DNA of 64,000 bases from Wyeomyia smithii. Lineage: Eukaryota > Arthropoda > Insecta > Diptera > Culicidae. The notes beneath the pieces were generated by a model that did not search any database, was not told where the DNA came from, and saw only the letters and a list, made by a program, of their open reading frames with translations. Both the position numbers and the translations under genes were made by a program. The stretch is from positions 229,247,916 through 229,311,915 of the forward strand of contig NC_073695.1 in NCBI RefSeq assembly GCF_029784165.1. Reading direction: 5' to 3'. The number at the start of each line of letters is the position of its first letter. Within the stretch, counting starts at the first letter, position 1. Below, piece after piece: positions 36,180 to 47,478 of the stretch.

Positions 36180-36360
36180 AGCTTTGAACCATTCCTGTAC
36201 ATTTTGGTGTCCCTAGTAAAGACACCTTTTCCAGAGACTTAAAGGAGTTTTTCCGTAAGCAAACGTAGAAGTGACGAATCCAACGAGCAATTACTCTGCG
36301 GCCTACTTAATACTCTTTTATTCACTAGGGGAACCAAAATTCACAGGCTATAATCTTTAA
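36180..36360. repeat. Palindromic MITE-like element, family P, copy 1
   Basis: The arms CCTGTACATTTTGGTGTCCC (36,194 onward) and GGAACCAAAATTCACAGG (ending 36,347) are inverted relatives. The same arms occur at 54,797-55,012 and 56,898-57,142. There is no ORF. Confidence 0.65.
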
Positions 36361-37085
36361 ATTTTTTTTCCAGTTTGAGCCTTTTACCGCTTATGTCGAC
36401 CAGGAAAAAAAATTTTTAAGCGATGTCATGGACCCGTTTTTTGGTTTATCCTCATGGTGACACTTCTGAAACAGAGTGGCCCAAAAATTCAACTTTTTTC
36501 AAAAGTTTCAATTTTCAAAATAAGTCAACTTTTGAGCTGATCGACTAGTTTTGAATTTTTTGGTGTCAAGATGAAAATGATTAATGAGTCCTTCAAGAAA
36601 AAATGGCTAAATTGTACTTTAAACTACAATAACTATGCGATTTTGCTGTTTTAGAACATTCAAAACCTAGAAGAACCTAATATTTGATTTTTTGTTAGAT
36701 TCCTCAGAATATGTGGCGTTTAATATCTTATTTTGATGGAGGTATTTTTTATTTTTAAAATGTAATGTCAGATAGAATTAGAGCATTGCAGTAACTTTTT
36801 TCAATGGAGACGAATGGTGCTGATATTGAAAAATTAAAAAGATCTAAGACTTTTTTGCATGGATTCGCTGTGTTAGTGAAGCTTTTCCCTTAAATATGTT
36901 TAATTTTATCCAAAAGATATCCTGAGGAAGAAAAGCAAAGAGCAAAAGTTTTGTGATCAATATTTTGTAGTAAGATGCCTGATCAATGATTTTGCAATGT
37001 TGAAAAGAAATGTAACCACTTTTTGTCTGAAGGAAAAGAAACAAAATGTATTCGTTATTACGAAACGTTGTATTTTTCGTTACCG
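36361..37085. repeat. Decayed dispersed repeat related to 840-1,440
   Basis: GACACTTCTGAAACAGAGTG then GGCCCAAAAATTC, followed by TTGTACTTTAAACTACAATA and ACTATGCGA, parallels the same order at 870-1,185. No coding capacity was seen; an ORF at 36,844-37,164 is featureless. Confidence 0.5.
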
Positions 37086-38978
37086 GTAATATTTTTGACG
37101 TGGGACTACGTCTTTGTTTACTATACTGGGATGCATTCTGTAAAATTAGAAATGAAACTGGCAAATGTTGCGTCAGATTTCAAACGTTAATAACAGCGTA
37201 ACCACATAATGGATAACAATAACCAATATGTTGTTGGATAGATAAAATGTATAACAATTTTGTAATATGCTAGTTATCACTCTAATTTAATTGCTAAGCG
37301 GTGAAATTGATGAAAAGGTTCAATAACAAATTTACACGAATAATGAACCAATTACATGCCGGCATTCCTAGCACAGACGACGTGAATGGACACCATCCGT
37401 TCCCTGTGATATTATCTGTATCAATATCGAAATAAAAATTAAAAGAGTCTCCCCGTCCCAATAGGTCAATTTGTTTTTGCTTCCATGAGCTTAGACTTAT
37501 ATAATGTCTCGAAAGTAAAATTTTTTCAGAAAGTTTGAAACAACCCCCATTTTTGAACAATTTCTTAGCCTGGTTTCAGAACGTAATAAAAACTGATGTC
37601 TTGAAAGAAAATATGCCAGTAAAAGCAACAGTACCAGTGGAGTAAAGAGCCGCAGGTCTCTCGTCGTCTATGATTGCAGCGGTACTCTTCTATTCGTACA
37701 TTCCAGCGGTACACTTCTATTCGTACTGCAGCGGTACTATTCGTATTGCAGTGGTACAGTTTTGTTCGTTCATTTCTATACGTGTGCAATCGAGAAAAAA
37801 CTGCAATGCTGCTTTTGATGATGATTGAAAGTTTATCTCATTAATATGATTACCATGAATTACTCAACAAGAATTGTAAATTGTTGCAACAAATATTTAT
37901 TTAATTTTATCTTCGATATTCACCTAATACAATATCGCACGCTTAGCCTTGGGGCTAATAGCGGTCTCGATCAACTATATTAGTTGAGAGAATTCGTTAT
38001 CGATATTGTTTTGGCACATTTTGTATGTGTAGGATAAGTACAACGATACACCGTGCCCCAGTGCTGAGTCGAGAAAATTTCCAGCTCGAAAAGATCCTCG
38101 ACTCTATCGGGAATCGAACCCGATATCACAACCGTGTGGGAGAGCTAGCTGACCGACATCGCTAACCACAGAGCCACGGGGACCACTATATTCACCTATT
38201 AATCGTGACCAAATAGTATCGAAAGAGAAAATTCCTAAATATATACATTTATAAAAGAGCAAGAGCCTGCGAATGCTTGTGAATTTTTTGTTTATTTACT
38301 AAGATTCATTCAGAATCTCTTTTTTACATTTCAAAATTGTTAGATGATATATTATTATTCTAAGCTTTACCATAATAAACGTATATTAGCTGTCTTCGTA
38401 ATACAGCGAATGCGATTGTAAGCTAATGAAAAAATTGTCAAGCAAAAAACAAAAATGTAATTGTGGATTGCTACGATTTTTTGCTGGAACTTGTTAATAA
38501 TTTTGTTTAAAATATCTTCTTATGTTTGCCAATTAATGAACCATATTATTTTGAAAGTATACTATAGGTTTGATTCAATCAGAGTTAAATAAGACAAAAC
38601 CATTCATTATGATAACGTAAGTAATGTTGGATGTGGTTTTTGAGGATATAGAGTTAATTTTGACGCATTACGAGAAATTCTTAGTGCTTTTTCAACAAGC
38701 ACGATATGCTTGTGCCTTGTTAAATACATGTTGTTTGCATACAAAAATACTACATGCATAATATCGTCAGATATAAACGATATTCTTTCGAGTGTTGTTG
38801 AATATATTTCAAAAATTGATTTCCAGAGGAGGCTGAAATCAAAAATACGTACAGTCGCTGAGCAAATACATTGATTCTGTCTGCAGACTTTGTATATTTT
38901 GTAATAAAAAATCCCCTAATTACAATGTTTGGTCCCACGTCATCATTTCATACATCCCTAGGCCTTGTAGTATTTTTA
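37086..38978 (-). repeat. Dispersed element, family R, copy 2 (with nested SINE)
   Basis: It is an inverted and longer relative of 17,289-18,257. The left edge TTTTTGACGTGGGACTACG and GGCAAATGTTGCGTCAGA match that copy's right edge. The right edge CCCACGTCATCATTTCATAC then CCCTAGG, CTTGTAGTATTTTT matches its left edge. The interior has a CAGCGGTAC/CTATTCGTA tandem near 37,675-37,765 and a SINE at 37,927-38,187. No transposase is recognisable. Confidence 0.6.
37927..38187 (-). mobile_element. tRNA-derived SINE, family 2, with target duplication
   Basis: On the minus strand it starts GTCCCCGTGGCTCTGTGGTT (tRNA-like A-box region) with a B box GGTTCGATTCCCG. It continues through CTGGAAATTTTCTCGAC to its end in GGCTAAGCGTGCGATATTGT. 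11-bp repeats ATATTCACCTA flank it at 37,916-37,926 and 38,188-38,198. It is 261 bp, the same length as the copy at 56,102-56,362. Confidence 0.9.
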
Positions 38979-39109
38979 CTCAAGAGTAACTTCCAAAAAA
39001 GGCGTGTTAAAACATCGAACGAATTGATGTCGATCGAAGAAAAAGTGACTTTAATACTACAAATTCTGTCAAAACTACGTCAAAGACAAAATTGTTGAGC
39101 TTGCTTCTC

Positions 39110-39540
39110 CGAGATCGGTCTAAGCTAGTGTAGTGGCACAAGGAACCGAGTATATGGCTACATGGCATTCGTTTGCCATATTCAGTGTACAACATTTCAG
39201 TAGCTACCGCCTTGTTAAATTGATAACGGCGCCACGTCCTTACGATCGTTAGCTTACCCTAACCCTAAGGATGTTGAAAGGAGGGAGGTGTAACAACCGT
39301 TGTTGTCAGAGACCGAGTTCACCTCTGCATCTTCACGACTGCGACGAAAAGAAAAGGTTGTATCACCGTGGTAAGTGACAGAGCGCGAAGCTACGACCTC
39401 TAATTGCTCGCTCAATGCTTGCATTCTCTAACACGGTCGACACAATTGTACACCTATTAAGCCGGAAATGTATTTTTTAGGCTATATAAGAGCCTGCTTC
39501 TGCTCACACTAATCAGTTTACTAGTGGATGACCACTAGGA
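39110..39540. repeat. Dispersed repeat family Y, copy 1, with core-promoter-like end
   Basis: It shares with 58,430-58,745 the blocks TGTACAACATTTCAGTAGCT, TTGATAACGGCGCC, CACGTCCT and GACCGAGTTCACCTCTGCAT. After the shared part this copy has GCTATATAAG (39,481) and, 30 bp on, an initiator-like ATCAGTT. That is the spacing of an insect core promoter, as in a retroelement LTR. No LTR pair, primer-binding site or coding region was found. Confidence 0.5.
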
Positions 39541-40130
39541 CGGTACCAACTAAATAGTAGCGGGTAGCAGCAGTACAGAGCTCCGAAATCTCACATTCAA
39601 TGCTTGGAATACGCCTGAAATGAAGCTAACTGTACACTCACTCTCAGCCTTTGCAGTGATACTGAATTGAATCCAGTTACCCTTACCCCAAATTTCACGT
39701 TTGATTCGGCTGGTGTTACTTTTTGTCATGCTTTGCCATTCATTCATTCAACAAAGTAATGAATGATATCAAATTTATAGCGCCTATTTAGTTTCCTCAG
39801 GCTACAGCAAGCATTCAGTGCTCTACAGGATGAAGCATGATTCTTTAAATTTGTGTTACTATAAAACCATTTAACAAGAAAGCAATGGCAAGTTATTTCA
39901 GCACCAGGAATTGGAAAATCACTATCAATCCAGCGAATTGATAGAATTTTGAACAGAGACTTCAGTCAAGCAAGCGCAAAGTAGTTGATATTTGAGCCAA
40001 CGAGAGATTCACACCGCTATCGGCACGGTAAAAAGTTTTTGTCAGAGTATGCTGTATGAGGGATAGAATAGATTGACATAGCTGGAACTGTTGTTCTCTG
40101 AATGCTCCTATTATTCGCCTTCACACAGTT
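39541..40130. other. Intergenic sequence
   Basis: No gene or clear element was recognised. Confidence 0.4.
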
Positions 40131-40620
40131 CTGTCTTTTTTTCCGAACTCTGCAGCAGTAGCGACAGCGTATAGCAGTTGCGTGAGCGGTAAAGGTAGCG
40201 GCGCAGCGGTAGGTGCATCGGCACTATTTCTTCCTATAGTAAAAAATTGTTTTTGTGTGGTAGCGACAGCATCAGCGGTAGGTGCATTGGCCAGTAACTT
40301 CCTTCAGTGAAAAGCTCTGCCTTATATTAGCGAACAAAACAACGTTTGCGGGATACTGGCAATCCAAAGCTGTCGGTCGTCAAACTTTCAGAGTGAAAAG
40401 AGCTTTCCACTGCATTACACTGCGCACAGAGATGCGATCAGCATCATATCTGATACCAACTATACAACAAGTTGTCCTTTTGAGTACAAATCAATAATTG
40501 ATTGAAGAGTTAATATTTTAGAGTGCCAGCAGCGGTAGCCGCAGCGGGTACCAGTAGCTGTAGTGGTGGTAGTAGCGTCAGCGGTAGGTGCAGCGGTACT
40601 TCCTTTAGTAAATAAAAGAA
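40131..40620 (+). repeat. Imperfect tandem repeat (AGCGGTAGGTGCAKCGG), interrupted
   Basis: Units with GTAGCGACAGC, AGCGGTAGGTGCATCGGCAC and TTCCTTYAGTRAA occur near 40,160-40,240, 40,261-40,312 and 40,525-40,615. The left arm of a large inverted repeat (40,342-40,509) sits between the second and third units. Confidence 0.6.
40342..40509 (+). repeat. Left arm of a 168-bp near-perfect inverted repeat
   Basis: It matches the reverse complement of 41,064-41,231 over 168 bp with a single mismatch noticed (CAAACTTTCAGAG versus CAAACTATCAGAG). The spacer is 554 bp. Confidence 0.93.
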
Positions 40621-40782
40621 AAATTATGAGCAAAGCCACGACCAAAACTTGACGTAAAACTACATACGACTGATTATGACAATACTTGCATTGTTGCATT
40701 TAATAAAAGTCAATAACAACATTCAATTCAACATGTTGATTGCGGGTTACTGGAAAATAGTCAAATAGCGGAACCGAGAAAA

Positions 40783-41060
40783 TGGCCGGAAATATTTTCG
40801 TCAAAAAATTAAAATAAATATTAAATTTTGAATTACAAAAAAAGGGTTGAATTATTCTTTCATTTATTGAATTTATAACAAAAATTTTGATTATAAGCGT
40901 AGTGTGTGTGTGTCTGTGTGTGCGATGGCCGGAAATATTTTCGTCAAAAAATTAAAATATATATTAAATTTTGAATTACAAAAAAAGGGTTGAATTATTC
41001 TTTCATTTATTGAATTTATAACAAAAATTTTGATTATAAGCGTAGTGTGTGTGTCTTTGT
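40783..41060 (+). repeat. Tandem direct duplication, two units of ~140 bp
   Basis: Unit 1 starts at 40,784 and unit 2 at 40,925, both with ATGGCCGGAAATATTTTCGT. Both end in GCGTAGTGTGTGTGTSTKTG. They are almost identical. The pair forms most of the spacer between the two inverted arms. Confidence 0.93.
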
Positions 41061-41063
41061 GTG

Positions 41064-41231
41064 CTCTTCAATCAATTATTGATTTGTACTCAAAAGGACA
41101 ACTTGTTGTATAGTTGGTATCAGATATGATGCTGATCGCATCTCTGTGCGCAGTGTAATGCAGTGGAAAGCTCTTTTCACTCTGATAGTTTGACGACCGA
41201 CAGCTTTGGATTGCCAGTATCCCGCAAACGT
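41064..41231 (-). repeat. Right arm of the 168-bp inverted repeat
   Basis: Reverse complement of 40,342-40,509. It ends at a GTGTGTGTATGTGTCTGTCT tract that leads into the tandem array at 41,280. Confidence 0.93.
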
Positions 41232-42041
41232 GTGTGTATGTGTCTGTCTGTGTGTATGTGCAACTTTTTAATCTCACTCGATTTTCTCAGAGATAGCTGG
41301 ATCGATTTTCATAAAGTTATTCTCAAATGAAAGGTCTAGTTGCCCCATAAAACCCTATTAAATTTTATTGTAATCAGATTTTAGTTTGTACGTTATTTAT
41401 CATAATGTGAAAATCCCGGAAGTTCATTAAGTCAAAAACTACACAACCGATTTTAACAAAATCGTTTTTAAATGAATGGGCTACCTAAAAAACCCTTAAC
41501 TTTTAAATTTTATAAAGATTGGACATGTGGTTCAAAAGTTATGGAAAGAAACGTGTTCTGGAGACTGTCTAATCTCATTCATGTTTCTCAGAGATGGGTG
41601 GACCGATTTTCATAAAATCAGTGGCAAATGGAAGGCCTAGTTGCCCCATAAGACTCTTTTGATTTGATTTGCAATCGGAATATTACTTTGCCTGTTATGT
41701 TCAAAAATGTGAAATCCAGTTTTGAAAAGAAGCATTCCGAAGACCAATTAATTTCACTCACTTTTCTCAGAGATGGCTGAACCGATTGTCACAAAATTAG
41801 TGTCAAATGGAAGGTCCAGCTGCCTCATAACACCCTATCGAATTTTACTATAATCGGGCTGAAACTTCGTCTGCAATGTACCAAAATGTGAAAATCACGA
41901 AACTTCATTATCTCAGAAACTACAGTACCGATTTGAACAATACTGCTATCAGATAAACGGGCTAGTTAAGGGTTAACTGATGAATTATAATGATTGAACA
42001 CGTGGTTCAAAAGTTGTGAAAGAATGCCATATTTGAAATAG
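41232..42041 (+). repeat. Diverged tandem array (CTCAGAGATGGCTGRACCGAT units)
   Basis: CTCAGAGAT-starting units begin at 41,286, 41,587 and 41,766. Each continues with AAATGGAAGGYCTAGTTGCC and CATAAnACCCTAT. Intermediate half-units carry AAACTACAnnACCGATTT. This motif style is common in arthropod dispersed repeats. A head-like CTAGCTGGACCCGGCAAACG occurs on the minus strand near 48,312. No gene. Confidence 0.6.
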
Positions 42042-42429
42042 AAAAAAAAATCCTATTTTTTTTTTCTTCACATAACATTTATTTGACACGGCACAAATAC
42101 AATTTAATGTTTAACGGCGCCAATTATATCTGATGACTTAAAAACTAAAGCAAATTTTTTATCCTCGCTGCCGACTACGAGCTGAAATTAAGTCTAACTT
42201 AAAACTAGCATGGGATTTCCAATCAGTGTTTTGTTGTTCAATGGTCGTCTGATAATCGTCGAATGGCATGTATGGATTCGTTCTGCTGAGCCACGATGTC
42301 GTGAGTTGGGACAGAGGCTCGTAGTCCTTGGGTCCTGGTTCTATTGTGCGGGGTCTGGTTGCTGGTTTTGTGCTTAAGGTTCAAACGTGTTCTTGTCGTT
42401 TTGTTGGGTGTAGACGGAGGGGAACGGGA

Positions 42430-45400
42430 CTAGACTGGGGCGTGGATGGATTTCAGGAAAACGTATATAAGGGACATGTAGGATAGGTCACGGCTCGCCA
42501 AGACATCACGAACAGGAACAGCCGGCTGTCTACCCTCGGCCTGCAGGGAAGCTATTAATTTAGACCTGGCGTCACGGTGTACAGGGCATGACCAAACCAC
42601 ATGCTCTATGTCGTGATAACCTTCACCACAGGCACAGATACCACTTTCCCCGAGCCCAACACGACGGAGGAGCGCGTCAAATCTATAGTGATTGGACATA
42701 AGCCGGGACATCACGCAAATGAAATCCCGACCTACATCCAACCCCTTGAACCACGGGTTCGTCGATAATTTGGGGATTATGGAATGTAACCACCTTCCCA
42801 ATTCCCCTCTGGTCCAAGCATTTTGCCAACTGATGATCGTATTCTGACGTACAAGTGCGAAAAATTCATTAAAGGCAATTGGTCTTTCATAAATATCACC
42901 GTTTGTTGCGCCCACCTTAGCCAAAGAGTCCGCTTTCTCATTACCCGGTATCGAGCAGTGAGAAGGGACCCACGCTAAGGTAATCTGAGTAGATTTTTCG
43001 GATAAAGCACTCAGATGTTCCCGTATTTTCCCCAGGAAATACGGAGAGTGCTTAACATCTTTCATCGATCGGAGAGCCTCAATGGAACTGAGACTGTCCG
43101 TAAAGATGAAATAATGGTCCGTGGGCATTTTTTGATAATCCCTAGGGTGTACTGAATTGCAGCTAATTCTGCGACGTAAACAGAAGCAGGATTATCGAGC
43201 TTATGGGAGACGGTTAAATTGTTATTGAAGATACCGAAGCCAGTGGACCCATCAAGAAGTGATCCGTCAGTGTAGTACATATTGTCGCAGTTGATGTTTC
43301 GAAATTTATTGGAAAAAATTTTAGGGATCTGCTGCACGCGTAAATGATCCGGGATTCCACGAGTTTCTTCTATCATGGATGTATCGAAAAACACAGTAGA
43401 ATCAGAAGTATTTGATAAGTCGACACGATTTGGAATATTCGAAGAAGGGTTAATATTTTGGGACATGTGATTGAAATACAATGTCATAAAACGGGTTTGA
43501 GAATGAAGTTCGATTAACCTTTCAAAATTTTCAATCACGGGACGGTTCAAGACCTCACATTTGATTAGAATACGAGAAGACAGGCTCCAGAAGCGGTTTT
43601 TCAATGGTAGTACTCCAGCTAAAACCTCCAAACTCATCGTATGGGTCGACTGCATGCAACCCAAGGCGATACGCAAACAACGATATTGTATTCGCTCCAG
43701 TTTGATCAAATGTGTGTTTGCTGCGGAGCGGAAGCAGAAACACCCGTATTCAATAACAGACAATATCGTTGTTTGGTAAAGCCTTATAAGGTCTCCTGGA
43801 TGGGCTCCCCACCATTGTCCGGTTATTGTACGAAGAAAATTCACTCTTTGTTGACATTTTTTCATCAGATACCTCACGTGACAACCCCAGGTGCCTTTAG
43901 AGTCGAACCAGACACCAAGATATTTGTGTACCAAAACCTGAGAAATCGTTTTACCCATTAATTGTGTTTGAAGCTGAGCAGGTTCATGCTTCCTAGAAAA
44001 AACTACTATCTCAGTCTTCTCCGGAGAGAATTCGATACCTAGCTGTAAAGCCCAAGCAGACAAATTGTCCAAGGTATCTTGCAATGGTCCTTGCAAATCG
44101 GCAGCTTTGGCTCCTGTAACAGAGATTACACCTTCGTCTGCAAGTTGTCTTATCGTGCATGAATTTGCCAGACATTCGTCGATGTCATTTACATAAAAGT
44201 TGTAAAGAAGGGGGCTTAAACATGAGCCCTGGGGAAGACCCATGTAGCTAATGCGAAAAGTTGCCAAATCGCCATGCGTAAAATGCATGTGCTTTTCGGA
44301 CAACAAATTGTGCAAAAAATTGTTCAAAATTGGAGAAAATCCTTGTCGGTGAAGTTTACCCGAAAGAATGTCAATAGAAACGGAATCAAAAGCCCCCTTA
44401 ATGTCCAAGAACGCAGACGCCATTTGTTCTTTACGAGCATACGCCAGCTGAATATCTGTTGAAAGCAACGCAAGACAATCATTCGTCCCTTTGGCACGGC
44501 GGAAGCCAAATTGAGTTTCTGATAGTAGACCATTTGATTCGACCCAGTGGTCTAAACGACGGAGTATCATTTTTTCCATCAATTTCCGGATACAGGATAG
44601 CATTGCAATCGGCCTATAAGAGTTGTGATTAGAAGCTGGTTTCCCTGGTTTTTGGATGGCGATCACCTTCACTTGCCTCCAATCCTGCGGTACAATGTTT
44701 TGCTCCAGGAACTTATTGAACAAGTTCAACAAGCGCCTCTTGGCATTGCCGGGTAGATTCTTCAACAAGTTGAATTTGATTCTATCTAATCCAGGCGCGT
44801 TATTGTTACAGGACAGGAGGGCAACTGAAAATTCTGCCATCGTAAAAGGTGATTCTATCGCGTCGTGGCCCGGAGACGCATCGCGAACAATATTTTGCTC
44901 AGGAACAGAGTCCGGACATACTTTCCTGGCAAAATCAAATATCCACCTACTTGAAGACTCCTCGCTTTCGTTGACCGTTACGCGATTCTGCATTCTTCGG
45001 GCTGTGTTCCAAAGAGTGCTCATCGATGTCTCCCTCGACGTCTCGTTCACGAACCGACGCCAATATCCACGTTTCTTTGCTTTAGCCAAGCTTTTAAGCT
45101 TGGTATCAAGCTCCGAATACCGTAAATAGTCGCCAGGTATACCTCCCGTCTGGTAGGCCTTAAACGCGTCGGATCTTTGCGTGTAGACATCGGAGCACTC
45201 TTGGTCCCACCACGGAGTGGGAGGCCGTTCTTTGATCGTTACGCCGGGATATTTCTTCGTTTGGGCTTGCAACGCGGCGTCGAGAATCAAGCCCGCGAGG
45301 AGGTTGTATTCTTCAAGTGGTGAATGATGTTGAATCGACTCGACCGCTTTTGAAATCATTTCCTCGTATAACTTCCAATCGACATTTCGTGTGAGGTCAT

Positions 45401-46115
45401 ACGGAATGTCAATTGGTCGCATGCGAGTTGACCCGTTAGTAATTGAAATAAGAATAGGCAGATGGTCGCTACCGTGAGGATCGAGGATTACCTTCCATGT
45501 GCAATCCAACCGTAGCGACGTCGAACATAAGGATAGATCCAAAGCGCTTGGGCGCGCTGGAGGTTTCGGGATACGTGTCATTTCACCGTTGTTTAAAATA
45601 GTCATGTCGAAGTCATCGCAAAGGTTATAGATTAAAGAGGAGCGGTTATCATTGTATGGGGAACCCCAAGCCACGCCATGAGAGTTGAAGTCTCCCAAAA
45701 TCAAACGTGGCGAGGGAAGAAGTTCTATTAAATCAAAGAGCAGCCGTTGCCCAACCTGTGCACTGGGGGGAATATATATTGAGGCAATACAAAGCTCTTT
45801 ACCTTGTATTGTCATTTGACATGCGACAACTTCGATGCCTGGAATCGAGGGGAGGTTAATACGATAGATAGAATAGCACTTTTTAATCCCTAAAAGTACT
45901 CCTCCATATGGGGTGTCTCGATCAAGGCGAATAATATTAAAATCATGGAAGTTGAGATCAATATTTGAAGTAAGCCAAGTTTCACAAAGGGAAAATGCAT
46001 CGCATTTGTTTTTATTTATCAAAACTTTAAACGAATCAATTTTTGGTAAAATACTTCTACAATTCCACTGTAAGACAGAGATAGAATCCTTCATATACGC
46101 AGTTGAATTAGGCAT
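42430..46115 (-). CDS. LINE ORF2: endonuclease, reverse transcriptase, RNase H, with one internal frame change
   Basis: The ORF starts at ATG 46,115, inside the ORF1 stop. The APE-type endonuclease is N-terminal (LQWNCRS, CETWL, GDFNSHGVAWGS, GSDHLPI). The RT follows (YRPIAMLSC, AFLDIKGAFDSVS, GLPQGSCLSPLLYN). The catalytic box reads LADEG, whereas the plus copy has LADDS, so the second catalytic Asp is Glu. The frame stays open to residues AELAAIQYTLGIIKK, where the A6 run at 43,128-43,133 ends it. The -1 frame resumes as ATG-PTDHYFIFTDSLSS and runs to WVPSHCSIPGNEKAD and a Cys/His tail, stop at 42,430. Together about 1,230 residues. It is either a slippage-dependent protein or a master-copy defect. 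Confidence 0.9.
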
Positions 46116-47478
46116 CGAAGGATACAATCGCTGCAAGGAGAGGCCATTGGGCAGTCAACTGCTTCAAAAATGATCTAACTGTTGGGAGGAATGCTGTAAG
46201 AAAAATTTTAATTGGATCGGGTACATTGAAAGTTTCAAAAATCCAGTCCACAATGTCAGAAAATTTCACTAATCCAGAGTTTGTTTCATCAACTGGGAGT
46301 GTAAAAGGAGCAACTGGGGTTTTAGATGTTCCTGGCAGTGCTGGGAACTCCTTCTGGGACTTTAAATTTGCCAGCCCAGGAGGAGTTTGCTTCGGTTTTT
46401 CCGCAGCACTGTTTGGTTTGTTTGTAACTTTCATTTCACTTTGAGAAATCTTAGGACCTTTTCTGGGAAGTTTAGGAGAGGAAATATTTTTCCTCTTTCT
46501 AGACTCCCCAGGATTGGCGTAAGATGCTCCCGCTGGTGAATCGTCAGAATCGGTTTCATCAGAGGACAACAGATCGAAGGGGTTCGAAGTAACGGGAGAA
46601 GTGGTAACGGTCTTTTTCAGCATGTCAGCGTAGGAACGCTTTGAACGCTCTTTGAGAGACCGTTTTATTTTATCCCTGCGCTGCATGTACACCGCACATG
46701 TCGAGAGCTCATGCAGATTTTCTCCGCAGTGAATACACTTTTCAGCGTTAACACTGCAAGAATCTTCCGCATGAGACTCCCCACACTTGCCACAACGTGC
46801 CTTATTGCAGCAGTAGGCGGCTGTATGGCCTAACTGCTTGCAATTCAGGCAGTTCATGACGCGGGGCACGTAGAGCCTCACAGGGAGACGAACCCGGTGG
46901 ATCGAGACGTGGCTTGGTAGTGCAGACCCGGCGAACGTAACTCGAAACGAGTCTGACGGAGTGTATACTGTTTTGCCACCGATGATCGATGCTGACCGCA
47001 ATTGCTTGCAGTCGAGCACCTTTACTTCGGGACACGTTTTGTTCTTAAAGCACCCTTTGGCACTTTGCAGTATACACTCGACGGACAGACTCGAATCGGT
47101 TATGACACCGTCGATCTCCACGTCTCGTGCGGGTATGTAAACGCGATACTCGCGTGTGAAGAGCTCAGAGCAAGCTATATCGTTGGCCTCTTTCAGGTTA
47201 CCGACCACGACACGGAGCTTGTTAGGCCGGACCTTGGAAATTTCGGTCACGCCCTTGTACTCCTTCGTCAGGTCTTTAGAAATCTGCAAGAGGTTCAACT
47301 TTTTCGATTTCGGTCCTGCCTTTGGCCGAAAATAAACAGTATAGCTGCCCTGGGCTCCGTCTGGGTAAAGCCTGGGGCGAGGGGGGACTGAAGAATGAAC
47401 AGGGGAGGGGGTAACAGAAGGGTCAGGGTCAGAGGGGTTCGGGGATGGTGGCGCGGGAGGCGAGGGATCTACATCCAT
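46108..47478 (-). CDS. LINE ORF1, gag-like nucleic-acid-binding protein (intact)
   Basis: This 456-residue protein is expected to coat element RNA and chaperone target-primed reverse transcription. It has a Pro/Ser/Asp-rich N-terminus (1-40), a globular region (45-205), then three zinc knuckles: 210-223 (CX2CX4HX4C), 229-241 (CX2CX3HX4C) and 248-261 (CX2CX4HX4C). A basic KRSLKERSKRS segment, a Ser/Asp-rich patch and a hydrophobic C-terminus (FLTAFLPTVRSFLKQL) follow. The start is the first ATG after a leader ending in TTAGCGCG. The stop TAA (46,108-46,110) overlaps the likely ORF2 start as ATGCCTAA, suggesting translation of ORF2 by termination-reinitiation. Confidence 0.93.
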   Translation of the reverse strand: MDVDPSPPAPPSPNPSDPDPSVTPSPVHSSVPPRPRLYPDGAQGSYTVYFRPKAGPKSKKLNLLQISKDLTKEYKGVTEISKVRPNKLRVVVGNLKEANDIACSELFTREYRVYIPARDVEIDGVITDSSLSVECILQSAKGCFKNKTCPEVKVLDCKQLRSASIIGGKTVYTPSDSFRVTFAGSALPSHVSIHRVRLPVRLYVPRVMNCLNCKQLGHTAAYCCNKARCGKCGESHAEDSCSVNAEKCIHCGENLHELSTCAVYMQRRDKIKRSLKERSKRSYADMLKKTVTTSPVTSNPFDLLSSDETDSDDSPAGASYANPGESRKRKNISSPKLPRKGPKISQSEMKVTNKPNSAAEKPKQTPPGLANLKSQKEFPALPGTSKTPVAPFTLPVDETNSGLVKFSDIVDWIFETFNVPDPIKIFLTAFLPTVRSFLKQLTAQWPLLAAIVSFDA

